NCBI GenBank assembly: GCA_043228905.1
Contig: JBHGNT010000003.1
Coordinates: 18,910,001 to 18,974,000 of the forward strand
From: Azolla caroliniana
Taxonomy: Eukaryota > Polypodiophyta
DNA length: 64,000 nucleotides
Direction: 5' to 3'
Shown: positions 43,947 to 54,910 of the stretch, one piece after another
How the letters are laid out: each line of letters starts with the position of its first letter
Numbering within the stretch: position 1 is the stretch's first letter
Made by a program: the position numbers and the translations under genes
Notes under the pieces: generated by a model
Database searches by the model: none
What the model saw: only the letters and a program-made list of their open reading frames with translations
What the model was told of the DNA's origin: nothing

Positions 43947-46623
43947 TCACTCCTGTGGGAGGAAATCTGTCAGTCCTATATTTTGTCGACAGACTCTGAG
44001 TCTGTCCATAGGTAGGTTCTTTGTCAGCATGTCCGATCCATTGTCGTTGGTATGGATCTTCACAAGAGAAAACTCTCCTTCTTCGACTCTCTCGTGCAAC
44101 CAGTGATACCGTCTCTGTATGTGCTTGGTCCAGGAGTGGTATGCCGCGTTCTTGGCTAGGAGTGGGTATCTTCGTCCACTCGTTGTTGGCTCCAGTCCGG
44201 ATGTCTCTGCCAACTCTTCTCTCTGCTCGGGATTCTGCTCATCAATCGGCATCTCTAGGTTGGACAGCTCCAACTCATATTCCTCAATTGATTTTAGCAA
44301 GTATGTCGACTCTGACTCATAGTCTGTCGGTCTTTCCGAGTCGACCGACTCGGATTCAGCTCTGTCGACCAGCTATCTCCTTACAGCTGCCGGTGACGTC
44401 TCACTTGGCCTTAAGTCGATGGTAGTCGAGGTTGACTAGGGAGTCGGTTCTAACTTCTGTTGCTTCCAATCTTCAATTGTCTTGTCTTCTAGAAAGACTA
44501 CATCCCAACTTCTCACTACCTTCTTGTCGCCTAGGTCCCATAGCCTGTAGCCAAACTCATCTTCCGAGTATCCCATGAATATGCATGCTTTCGACTTGTT
44601 GTCGAGCTTTGACCTCTAATCCTTTGGTACATGCATATACGCCAAGCATCCAAACACCCTCAGGTGTTGGTAGGAGACATCCTTCCCTATCCACACCCTT
44701 TGTGGGACACCACCCTTTAGAGGTACCGAGGGAGACTTGTTGATCAGATAAATAGTTGTGTACATCGCCTCAACCCAATAGGATTTCAGCAGTTTTGCAT
44801 GAGAGAGCATGCTCCTTACCCTCTCCATGATAGTTCGATTCATCCTCTTTGCAAGCCCGTTCAACTCTGGGGTCTTTGGTACTGTGTATTCAATTCGAAT
44901 ACCTTGGCATTTCCAGTATTCTTCAAACTGCCCTTTATACTCGCCACCATTGTCGGTTCAGACAACCTTCAGTTTCCACCCGACTCTCTTTCGGTTCTTG
45001 CCTGGAACTCCTTGAAAACCGATAGTACTTGATCCTTCGACTTCAGTACGAAGGCTCATGTTTTGCGACTATAGTCGTCAATCAATGTTGCAAAGTACTG
45101 TCCTCCTCGATGCGATGGAGCATCTACATAGCACACGTCCATGTGTACTAGTTCCAGTGCAGCTTCTCTTCTCCTCGATGGTCTCGAGTGGAATGTCGTC
45201 CTGTTCTGCTTTCCGGCTAAGCAGTCGACACACTTCTCCAGGTGCACTCCCTTGACTTATGGTAGAAGTTTCTGGTCTGCTAATAGGTGCATTCCCTTCT
45301 CACTCATGTGGCCTAGCCTCTTATGCCATATTTCCCCTGCCGAGTCGGTTGCCACGTTTACTTCCGATTTGCACAATCAGGCATGCATCATGTACAATGT
45401 GCCTTCTTTCTGTGCTCGGGCCACTATGAGATTTCCTCGGCAGAACTTCCACTTGCCATTCCGAAAGCTACCACTGTAGCCTTCGTCGTCAAGCCTTCCA
45501 GTCGATATCAGATTCAATCTGATATCGGGGACGTTTCGAACATCCTTCAACGTTAGTCGACACCTTGTCGACGTCGTTAAGCACACACTTCTAACTCCGG
45601 TTATCTTGCACTCTCCACTATCACCCATCTTTACATAGCCATGATCCCCAGCTATGTAAGTCAAGAAATACTCTCTCGACGGAGTAATATGGAAGGATGC
45701 GCCGGAGTCGATCACCCACGTGCAATCTTCACTCGCAAGATTTGCACTCGTCTGTTCACAAAAGAACAGTAGTTCTTCATTGCTCGTAGCAATGGCTGAA
45801 GTGTTCTTGTCATCCGGAATCTTCCGGGGTTCGACATTGTTTCCGACAGACTTATCTTTCTTCATGTGTCGGCAGTCCTTCTGGAAGTGTCCAGGTTTTC
45901 CGCAATAAAAGCACACAGGCTTACCTCTGGACTTCGATCTGGCGTGGGATTTGTCCGTTCGCTGCGGACTTCTTCTTTGTCGGTCCCTTCCTCTGTCCAT
46001 GTGTTGAGTTAGATTAGACTCCATTTGGGATTGGACTCCTTTGTCTTTCCACCTTGCCTCCTCATTTAGGATGCTTGTCCTTACCTCCTCATTTAGGATG
46101 CTCTTCTTGATAGGAGGTGTTGAGAGTAACCACCAGGTTCTCCCAGCTTTCCGGTAGTGTGCACATCAACAGGATGGCATGCATCGCATCATCCAGGGGA
46201 AACTTGGTCGCAACAAGTTGATTTACATACCCCATAAATGCATTGATGTGTTCGACGATGCTCTCACCGTCTCTGTATTTCAGCCGTACGATTTTTCTCA
46301 TCAACGAGGTTCTATTGAGCGCATTCTTCCTCTCATAAAGACCCAACAGCTTCTACCACATCTCATAAGCATTTGTGCCGTTCGCCACATGCTGAAGGAC
46401 ACTTACATCGACGCATTGTCGAATAGTGGCCATGGCCTTTCTGTTTAGGAGCTTCCAGTCCGACTCCAATACCCCCTGGGTATTTCTGCTCTGTCGACTG
46501 GCTCGTACAGGTCTTTTACTATGAGAGGGTCTTCCATCTTTATCTTCAAGTCTGCATAGTTCTGAGAGTTTAGAACTATCATACCTGGGAATCCGCTCAC
46601 ACCTCCTTCCATGCTTGCACCTC
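43947..46623 (-). pseudogene. Copia-4 gag-integrase with fused RNase H tail
   Basis: On the minus strand: gag start near 46612 (MEGGVSGFPGMIVLN, then a frame break). Gag core LNRTSLMRKIVRLKYRDG (46089-46346) follows a stop where GCAs such as copia-3 read on. Zinc knuckle CFYCGKPGHFQKDC and protease WVIDSGASFHITPS lie in 45377-46024, the integrase zinc part in 45056-45247 and the integrase end NGLAKRMNRT in 44616-44864. In the last frame (43947-44300) TTSGRRYPL joins directly to LAKNAAYHSWTKHIQRRYH. Compared with copia-3, about 1.4 kb (all of RT and most of RNase H) is missing at about 44158. Confidence 0.85.
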
Positions 46624-46640
46624 AAGCTCTGATACTAGTT

Positions 46641-47217
46641 TGTTGAGAAATCATTGCGGAATTAATCACAATAACCAGACGAAGCTGAAATACGAATCAC
46701 AGAAATGCTAGAAAAACAAGATAAACATATGTACACAGAGATTTACGTGGAAACCCTGAAACGGGGAAAACCATGGGAACAGAACTTCACTATACAAAGT
46801 GGATATACAACACCGAGAGGAATACAACACTCTGTCGAGTGTATCAGTCGCACAGGGCTCTTCGCCTCTGCTGTTACTCACAGAGCTATGGCGTGGCTCA
46901 CACTTCTCTCTCTCTCTCTCACGCTCTCTCTCTCTATTTCTACTACCTCTACACTTACACTGTTCTGCACTTACATAAAGTTTGCCCTAGTTGTATATAT
47001 ACGTACACAACTTTCTGGCTATTTACATACATAGCCCTCATAGGGCACACACTTAGACTATTTACAAGTATAGTCACCTGAGTTAGCTATTTACACGATT
47101 CCGGTTTCGGCCTCGGCCGAGTTCCTCATCAACTCAGCTCCTGTTTTCCGACTCTTCGACTGTTGGCTTTCCGAACAATCGGATCATCCTCCCACTGGAG
47201 TGACATATTCCCAACAT
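46641..47217 (-). repeat. Copia-4 5' LTR
   Basis: 577 bp. Confidence 0.9.
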
Positions 47218-47222
47218 ATGGA

Positions 47223-48182
47223 AGCCACCATCTAGAACATATTCCCAACATATGACAACTTGTCTTCTCAATGATTATGTAGTCCTGAAAAGGAGAGATG
47301 ATCAAGCTGTCAATTTATATGTTTGTTTCGTTTGGGGGTCAAAAAGGTGGGAGATATAATTGAGCTTGCATCTCAAAGAATTTTGATGTTTGTTGAAGCG
47401 CAACAATTATTACGCATCCTGCCTATTATGGGTTTATCTAGCAACAACTACAAAATATTGCGTCAATGCAAGGTCCTTTACCTTTACAAACAAAAGAGCA
47501 ACCATGGATTGATTGGTGTTTACGAGGTCAGACGTCGTTTTTACAAGGACTACTAATCTTTTGTATCATTGCTCTGTTGAATCTCTTCGATGGCCATCAT
47601 CTAAGGTTGAAGATGAATGGAAAATATAGAACTCTGATCATGGATGGTGGCAGATCTTGAAATGTAGTCGACATTCCAATTTTCCATTCATAGCAAAGTC
47701 TTCATTTGGAGTTTTGATTGGGGGTTTTCTTTTGGGATTAGCTCTAAAGCAACGTGGACTAGCAACGGACAATTGGTTTATTTTGCATTGTTAAATGGAA
47801 GATAGTACTCATTGTTTCATACAATGTCCAATTGCTTGTCAATTTTGGTGTTACCTTTCTCAAATCTGGCAAGTTTTCACTATGTTATTTGATGCCAAGA
47901 CAATGGGTGTTTGCACAATTCACACATGTTGACCCAAAATCAGAGATGGAGATTGTTTTCCTATTTTTAAGGTATTGGGGATTGCATCATAATTGGGATA
48001 TGCGCAATGCTTTTATATTTGATAGTAGGCATGGAGTCAAAGCATATCTAAGAAAGTTGAAGGGCGTACAAATGTGGCAATTTTCTTTATTCGAGCAAGT
48101 GGAAATTCTTTCCTCAGTGGAGTGTTCATCGTCATGAATTTGAGGCTTCACGATATCAAAATGATGTGAAGAAGCCTCAAAT
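47223..48182 (+). pseudogene. LINE ORF2 relic (copy d), right part
   Basis: Continues copy d after copia-4. The zf-RVT-like end and the terminal QWVFAQFTHVDPKSEMEIVF and LHHNWDMRNAFIFDSRHGVKAYLRKLKGV are readable (47832-48090). Confidence 0.8.
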
Positions 48183-48335
48183 TCATGGAGTCAAAGCATA
48201 TCTAAGAAAGTTGAAGGGCGTACTATGTGGCAATTTTCTTTATTCGAGCAAGTGGAAATTCTTTCCTCAGTGGAGTGTTCATTGTCATGAATTTGAGGCT
48301 TCACGATATCAAAATGATGTGAAGAATGATATTGT
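48030..48335 (+). repeat. 154-bp tandem duplication with a 16-bp inverted repeat
   Basis: ATGGAGTCAAAGCATATCTA at 48031 recurs at 48185, and the copies are almost identical. CATGAATTTGAGGCTT (48133-48148) is mirrored by AAGCCTCAAATTCATG (48172-48187) at the junction. Confidence 0.85.
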
Positions 48336-49030
48336 CCCACCACCTAGAGCTTATGACAAGGAGCGTGTACAAATTTATGATTCATGAATCGGAGTTTGGA
48401 AGCCCAAGATACAACCTCCGACAGGATCATCTTAAGTTCAAGATTGTTAAAGACAAAAACGTAATTATGTCAAAGGGGGAGGTCGAGATAAAATAAGGTC
48501 GACTTTGTATTTTTCAAAAGGTGTAATTTTTTAATTGATATTGAAAAAAAACGTAACCGCACGTGCATCAAGCGGTGAGCAAATCACCTCAAGGAGGGTG
48601 GCAAAGGCCGTTTGCCCCCCCCCCCATGAAAGCCCCTCTCCTATGGTAGGAAAATGCATGAGAAAGCGAGTGAAGGATTTCCCAATGGTGAAGAAGGCAT
48701 GATGTTGCAAAGGCCACTGAAGAAGATGGTGGAGATGTATAAGCTGCATAATATAATATATAAACAAAGGAAAAAAAGGAAAGACATATGTTGAGGTGGT
48801 TTATCTCAAACCTTTCTTTATATTGAGAGGTCACGAGTTTGATTTTTGGCTAACCACTTCATTTTGGTAACTTCCATTAAGTAATTGCCATTGTGATGCA
48901 TTAATCGTTGAATTGTTGAGTTTTAAGTGGAATACTTCCATTAAGTAATTGTCATCATGATGTGATAATCGTTTTTCTTCCCATATGTTAGACTCTCCTC
49001 AATGAAATCTTGGACAATAGATACCCAATG
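48336..49030. other. Spacer without recognised gene
   Basis: Includes a polypurine-like AAAGGGGGAGG (48473-48483) and a run of 13 C at 48613-48625. No supported frame. Confidence 0.4.
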
Positions 49031-49039
49031 TTGTTGAGT

Positions 49040-50560
49040 GTGAAACATGTCTTACAATAACGAAAATCTATGAGCCATCATATGCATAGATAAATCCAAT
49101 GTTGTAGTCCTCCCCACCCCCCAAGTGCTTAAGGGTTGTTAGATGGTTTCACACAATTTATGTTAGATGGTAACTTTCAATACAAGAACTTATACCTCAA
49201 CTTGTTAGTCATCCGTTCAATCAATTGGCCATTTGTAACATTCAATCACAATGGATACCTCAAGTGTTGAAAAATAGAGCATTTTTCAACCATGGATTCT
49301 TGTCATCCTAGACACTCCAAGTCCTTCATAGTATTGAGATGAGAAGAAACTTCCTCAAATTAATATGCTAGCCAAATGTGGAGGCAAATTGGTCCCATGC
49401 ACGCATTCTCTTCTCAAAATTCTCACATGACGCATGTATAACTTTATAAGCGTGAAAGGATTATCTACTAAAATATGTGCTACTAATTGTGCCCTAGATG
49501 GAAGGTGTAGACACATGATATCACCATTAGTTGTAAGCCTCGATAACGTCACCAACAAGGGATGAATAACTACATATAGCAAATACAATGGGATGAAGTG
49601 GGCATCCTTGACTAATAGATTTCATGAGGGCAATATTTGATAACTCCACCATTAAGCATTACTTAGGACATCGTATCTTGCCTTGATAAAAATATACGGC
49701 GAGGCATACCTAGGGTAAAGACCAATTGACGTGATCATAAGCTTTCTCTAAATCTAACTACACCCATAATTAATTGTTGATGAGTATGCTGCATATAATC
49801 CATGGTCATTTGAACATGACCCATCATTTGAACATGATGCACATTGTGCAAGATATTCCTAGTACCTACAATGAAACCTATTAGATTAGGTATATCAAGT
49901 TTAGCAAATATTTTGTAACTATTTGTCAAAGTACATTGTATGAAATACCACGTCAAAGAAATAGGTGTTGCCATCGTTGGAACTAATTTGATTGGGTTTT
50001 CGTACAAAGTACTTGGCAAATAGAGTACAAAATAATGGGGTGATGCCATCTTTGGAACTAATTTCATAAGACTAACCTACCACACCAAACTCCACAATAA
50101 AGGCATGCACTAAAAATCCCAACACTACTAGAACCATGAAGGGGGGCCTTTCACTTAAAACTTCATTTGTTAGGCCATCCCAACAAGTGCTCTTACTAGG
50201 AAGATGCCTAAAACCGTGTTCAGCTCATCCCTACAAAATGTGCATCTAATTCCTAACTAATCACCTCATAATACATTCAACTACAAAATAAAATTTATGG
50301 TATGTGATCTAATCACTTCATTAATCATAAACAATTGTGGGCCAATGAACACATTGTAATTATTGTAGCCGAATCCACTATCAATTCAGCCCCTTGCTTC
50401 ACATATACCACATTAGATCGCACATAAGCAAGATGAAGCATTGTAGCCAAATCCACTATCAATTCAGCCCCTTGCTTCACATATAACACATTAGATCGGG
50501 CATAAGCAAGATGAAGCACTTTAAAAAAAACAAATGAGATTTGACATTTGTTATTTGTAC
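49040..50560 (-). pseudogene. LINE ORF2 relic (copy e), opposite orientation
   Basis: On the minus strand: HPLLVTLSRLTTNGDIMCLHLPSRAQLVAHILVDNPF (49400-49580) matches the RT palm of copy c; RNILHNVHHVQM and MTMDYMQHTHQQLIM (49750-49870) match its upstream part. A 78-bp tandem duplication (50365-50520) encodes repeated HLAYARSNVxYVKQGAELIVD. Confidence 0.75.
50365..50520. repeat. Two-copy tandem duplication, 78-bp unit
   Basis: GTAGCCGAATCCACTATCAA at 50365 repeats at 50443 with few changes, within LINE copy e. Confidence 0.85.
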
Positions 50561-51017
50561 GCCCATCTTTGAGTTATCACATCGTGGAATAACGATAGCT
50601 TTGACATTGCAATGAAGAAAATGAGTTGAAAATCTCATCATGGGAAACATTAAAGTAAATTCCATTTTTAAGACAATGAAGTTTGCCCTATTACGTAAAA
50701 ACAAATGTGCAAAAACACACGAGACTGAAGGATATTTACGCTTATTAATCTTCATTGTGTGATAATTTTTATTCCGTAAGCAATGTACACATACAAAATT
50801 TGATGCATTCAACGAAGAACAAGATCATCATATTTGCAAAAACTCTCATGAATTCTTCTCTCAATTATTCTTTTCAAAATGTTATCCGAATTATCAAACA
50901 TGTGGTTTCTCGAAATGATGGAGCTAATCATGCCCTTAAACAATATCAAATGATCTAAAACAAATTCGTCGTTCATTATCCATGGCAAATAAATCACTTT
51001 ATGTGTTGGGCGGCTCA

Positions 51018-54000
51018 TTATAATGTTAGCTCATCAGGATTCTCCACAATAGCAGCAAATGTCTGTAAGAAGGCAGCCAGCTCCGCACCATATATAATCC
51101 TGTGGTCAGCTGTCACATTCACCTGCAACAAATTGTTAAAGTCATATATAATCATGAAAATTCAACTTGCATTGATTGAATCGTAAGCATTTCAAATCCT
51201 CATAAATATATGAGTAAATAAGTTAGGAATATATAATCATGAAAATTCAACTTGCATTGATCAAATCGTAAGCATTCCAAGTCCTCATAAACATATTGAG
51301 TATATACACATACTTGGTCTATGATTTTTAAGTGACATTTTAAAACACGAAATGTTACCTGCATTTGACTTTTCACTCCAAGTAGCCCATCAGATGTTGC
51401 AACCACTTTCTTTTGTGATGCTCCCACAGCCATAATTGCACCCTGGATAAGAGTTAACAAAGAAGGTAATGAAATCTAAACGATCAAATTATCAAAACTG
51501 AATTGAGTTTTCGCTGGTACTATCTAGAAGCAATCAAAAACATTATATCGTCGATAAAAACTCACTTAACTATTTTCTTCAAGTTTTGAAGAAATATGGC
51601 ATACCGTTCCAGGAGGCAAAATTGCATCAAATCGATCTACTCCAAACATTCCGAGATTCGATAGTGTAAAAGTTCCTGTAACGAGAAAATAAAAGTATTG
51701 TCAAGACACTATATTGAAGCACTCCCAATGAGTTAATTATAGTAATAGAGTAAAGCACTATTAGACCAATACCAGAGTTATATTCTTGCGGTTGTAATTG
51801 CTTGGCACGTGCCTTCTCGACTAGTTCTTTCCACTTGCTAGATAAAGCGTATAGATCGACCTACATGGCAAGAAAGACAATCAAACAAATCAAATCTAGA
51901 GAGAAAATTAACCTACATGACATGAATATATTCACTTAAATCCAGAGAAAATTGATATGCATCAACTCGCCATATCTAGTGTGTCAATCAAAACTACATG
52001 CCAAGATCATACTAAAGCATGGCTACAAAATGACCTACAGTGGAAATCAAACCATAGCTATATATGATGTGCATAAATCAACTCACATGCCAAAAAAGGC
52101 CCAAAAAGGTATCAAGTATATAACAAATCAACCTATTACCGAGAAAATATCAGTCAAGCCACAGATAGGCAAAAAGTAGAAAATTTTATTCACCAAGGAA
52201 GATATGCATCCAATAGAAAATTGATGCATTTATATGCCAAGAACATATCCATTAACCATGCAGAACTGGTACATTCATGGCAAGCACATGTATGCATCAA
52301 ATGATAAATCATAAAGAACTGATCCATGCAACCTTAGCAAAGGTAAAAAGGAGTGCCAAGATCAGCCTATATGCCAAGAAAATAATGCATCCAACCATAG
52401 AGAATCAAAACATGTTTACAATGGCAAGGAAAAAAGTAGTATTTACACCTATTCGCCAAGAAGATGTGCACCAAACCATCACATCAAATTGTCGTCTGGA
52501 TTGATACATGCACTTCAATTCGATTGCATCAAACCATCATATAAATTGACGCATGCATCAAACTATCTATCTATCAAGGGAATTCATACATGCATCAAAT
52601 CGATAAATTTCTTTTAAAGTATTGACAAATGCATACATTGTTGTTAAATTTGTGAAACAAAATGGGAAGACCTTATCAGCATTTTGAAGCACTGGAGTGA
52701 GGAGGCCACCATCCATGGCCACAGCAACTGCAATGTTGATATCACTATTGTATGTGAAGCTTTTCCCATCCTTGCAACTCGCATTCACACCTGGATGCCG
52801 GGCAAGTGCCAATGCCGTGGCTTTTGCTAGCAATGCTGTCATGGTCACTCCCTTGGATTTCACCTACAGGGAGAATTATATGATTTTTCATCATTAACTT
52901 ATGATTAATCAAAACTCAAACCTTAGTATTTCCATAACATCTCTTGGCACGGAGAGATGTCATGTAAATTTTTGTCTGAACAAGTATGCACACAGAAGAA
53001 TTATTTTGAAGTTTTTTCCTCCAAAGTAGCAGGAAATCCTGAACTTTTCTGTTGAGAGTATTTAGGAAAACTCTTGAGATTTTCTTGAAAATTAAAGACA
53101 CTTAATCTAAAATTTTGATTAAATTTTGTATAGTGTGAGAAAATCCCATACCTTCTTATAGAGAGCATCGAGAGCATCGGTGGAGATGGTGTATCCAACC
53201 CGAAACACGGGAACACTGAGACTCTCTACCATGTTCCTCGAAACCGCATTTTGCATAGTAGAGAATGGAACCGTGTTTCCAGAAGCTTCTGATAGCGACC
53301 TCCCTGCAGGGGCAGGGGCAGCTGCAGTGGTGGTTTTAGGCTCAACAACAGGTGGTTTTCCTGGCAGTGATTTCACTTCAAGGGGTTTTCCAGAGGATGA
53401 TGGGGTTCCGGGAAGTGGTTTTCCTGCAGCAATTGCCACATCTGCGGCAGTAATTCGTCCGAATGGACCCGAGCCCACGACAGAATCCACATTGACCTTG
53501 AATTGCTTTGCAAGTTTCTTTGCATAAGGTGTGGCTATGGTTCTTCGCGGCCCATCGTTATCAACAACAGGAGGTAAAGAAGAAGATGGGTTCTCAGCTG
53601 AACTTGACAATGGCCCATCATTAGGCAGAGATGGATTAGCTTGTACAACCACAGAGTCTTCAATGCTACTAGGGGGGTCTGTAGAAGAAGAAGAAGAAGT
53701 GACCGTACTTGTTAATCCTAGTCCTTGAGCTTTCTTCTTTGCTTCTTCAATCTCTTCCTCTGTCTCAGCAAGAAGAGCTATGGCAGCACCAACAGGAGCT
53801 ATTTCTCCTTCCCCCACGATGATAGAAGCTAAAATGCCATCATAAAATGTCTCCACATCCATATCTGCCTTATCAGATTCTACTACTACCACACTCTCGC
53901 CTTTGGATAGCTTGTCCCCTTCTGATCGTGACCAGGCCACGATCTTTCCTTCTGTCATGGTGGAGCTCAGGGCGGGCATGAAGATCTCTCTGATCCGAGA

Positions 54001-54198
54001 TTCGATTCTGGTGGTGATGGCAAGGGGTGGGGGTCGATGATGAAGGCGAGGGGGGAATGAAGGGATTCTCTTGCCCAAGAAAGCAGAAGAAAGAGAGGAA
54101 GAAGAAGAAGATGGAGATGGAGATGGAGATGGAGAAGAAGAAGAAGAACAGAAGACATGGTGATGGGTCATGATGGTCATGAAGGAAGAAGAAGCCAT
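51018..54198 (-). CDS. LTA2: Plastid pyruvate dehydrogenase E2 (dihydrolipoamide acetyltransferase), 6 exons
   Basis: Exons on the minus strand: 53152-54198, 52672-52863, 51773-51860, 51605-51675, 51359-51442, 51018-51122. Total 528 codons plus TAA; all junctions GT..AG and in phase. A Ser-rich plastid transit peptide covers roughly the first 60 residues. The lipoyl domain (FMPALSSTMTEGKIVAW, lipoyl Lys in ESDKADMDVE) is followed by a Ser/Pro hinge and the E1/E3-binding domain (ATPYAKKLAKQFKVNVDSVV, GSGPFGRITAADV). The catalytic domain ends with SNLGMFGVDRFDAILPPGT and TADHRIIYGAELA. In the HxxxDG catalytic motif the Asp is Tyr, as I recall for plastid E2s. The enzyme transfers acetyl from lipoamide to CoA, supplying acetyl-CoA for fatty-acid synthesis in plastids. 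The alternative plastid paralogue cannot be excluded. Confidence 0.93.
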
Positions 54199-54389
54199 GG
54201 ATAGACAGGAGAGAGAGAGAGATGGATCTCTGAAGAAGAAGATTGAAGAAGAAGAAGAAGAGAAAGGAGGATGCTCTGTTTTTGATAGTGCAAAGAATGA
54301 AAGGAGAAGGATTTGGTGAGACAGAGAGAAAGAAAGAGAAAGAGAAAGAGAGAAAATATGTATGTATTGTATTGCTATTGTATACATAC

Positions 54390-54427
<38 letters not shown>

Positions 54428-54560
54428 TTAGACATGCAAGAGACACACTGAGAAAAAGAGAGAGAGAGAGAGAGAGAGAGATTTCTTCCTCATGCAAATT
54501 GATGCCTTTTTTCTTTGGCTTTTAGCTTTCTTTGCTTTTCTGGGCTTTTTGCTTTCACTC
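54199..54560 (-). promoter_or_regulatory. 5' leader / promoter region of the E2 gene
   Basis: Purine-rich on the plus strand (pyrimidine-rich in the transcript sense), with a (TA)n run at 54391-54424 and an (AG)n run at 54459-54481. TC-rich leaders are common for plant plastid-protein genes. The start of transcription is not determinable. Confidence 0.4.
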
Positions 54561-54694
54561 ATTTGAATCTCTCATGAGAGAGTGTCCAAGCAATCCAATC
54601 CTTACACTTTAGACCCCCCCCCTCCAGAACCCATTGCACTCTCACTCTGCGGGTTTTGTTCGGGTTTTTCTTACAACTCATACAGACCAAGAGC

Positions 54695-54910
54695 ACCTTC
54701 GATGGCAAGTCCATCTCTCTTGCTGATTGCTCTCTTTCCCAGAACTGAGTACCTTCGATGGAAATCCATCTCTCTTGTTGATTGCCCTCTTCCCAGACTA
54801 AGCACCTTCGATGGAAATCCATCTCTCCTTGTTGATTACTCTTTCCCAAGACTGAACACCTTGAATGGAAATCCACTTCTCTTGTTGATTGCTCTCTTCG
54901 CCAACATATT
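54695..54910. repeat. Minisatellite, about 54-bp unit, 4 copies
   Basis: CCTTCGATGGAAATCCATCT and TTGTTGATTGCTCTCTTCCC occur in units starting at 54696, 54752, 54805 and 54859. The unit produces open frames in both directions. Confidence 0.85.

Larger units (their letters stand above)
43363..47217 (-). mobile_element. Copia-4: Ty1/copia deletion derivative lacking RT
   Basis: LTRs 43363-43936 (574 bp) and 46641-47217 (577 bp), both starting TGTTGAGAAATC and ending CCYAACA. Target duplication TATGG at 43358-43362 and 47218-47222. Primer site TAGTATCAGAGC (minus strand, 46626-46637) has one change from the usual sequence. Polypurine tract AAGGGGGAGTT precedes the 3' LTR. The coding region runs from gag to integrase and then jumps to the RNase H end. 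It is non-autonomous. Confidence 0.9.

Noticed and set aside
53180-53728. Plus-strand ORFs of 115 and 65 codons
   Set aside because: Antisense shadows of exon 1 of the plastid E2 gene.
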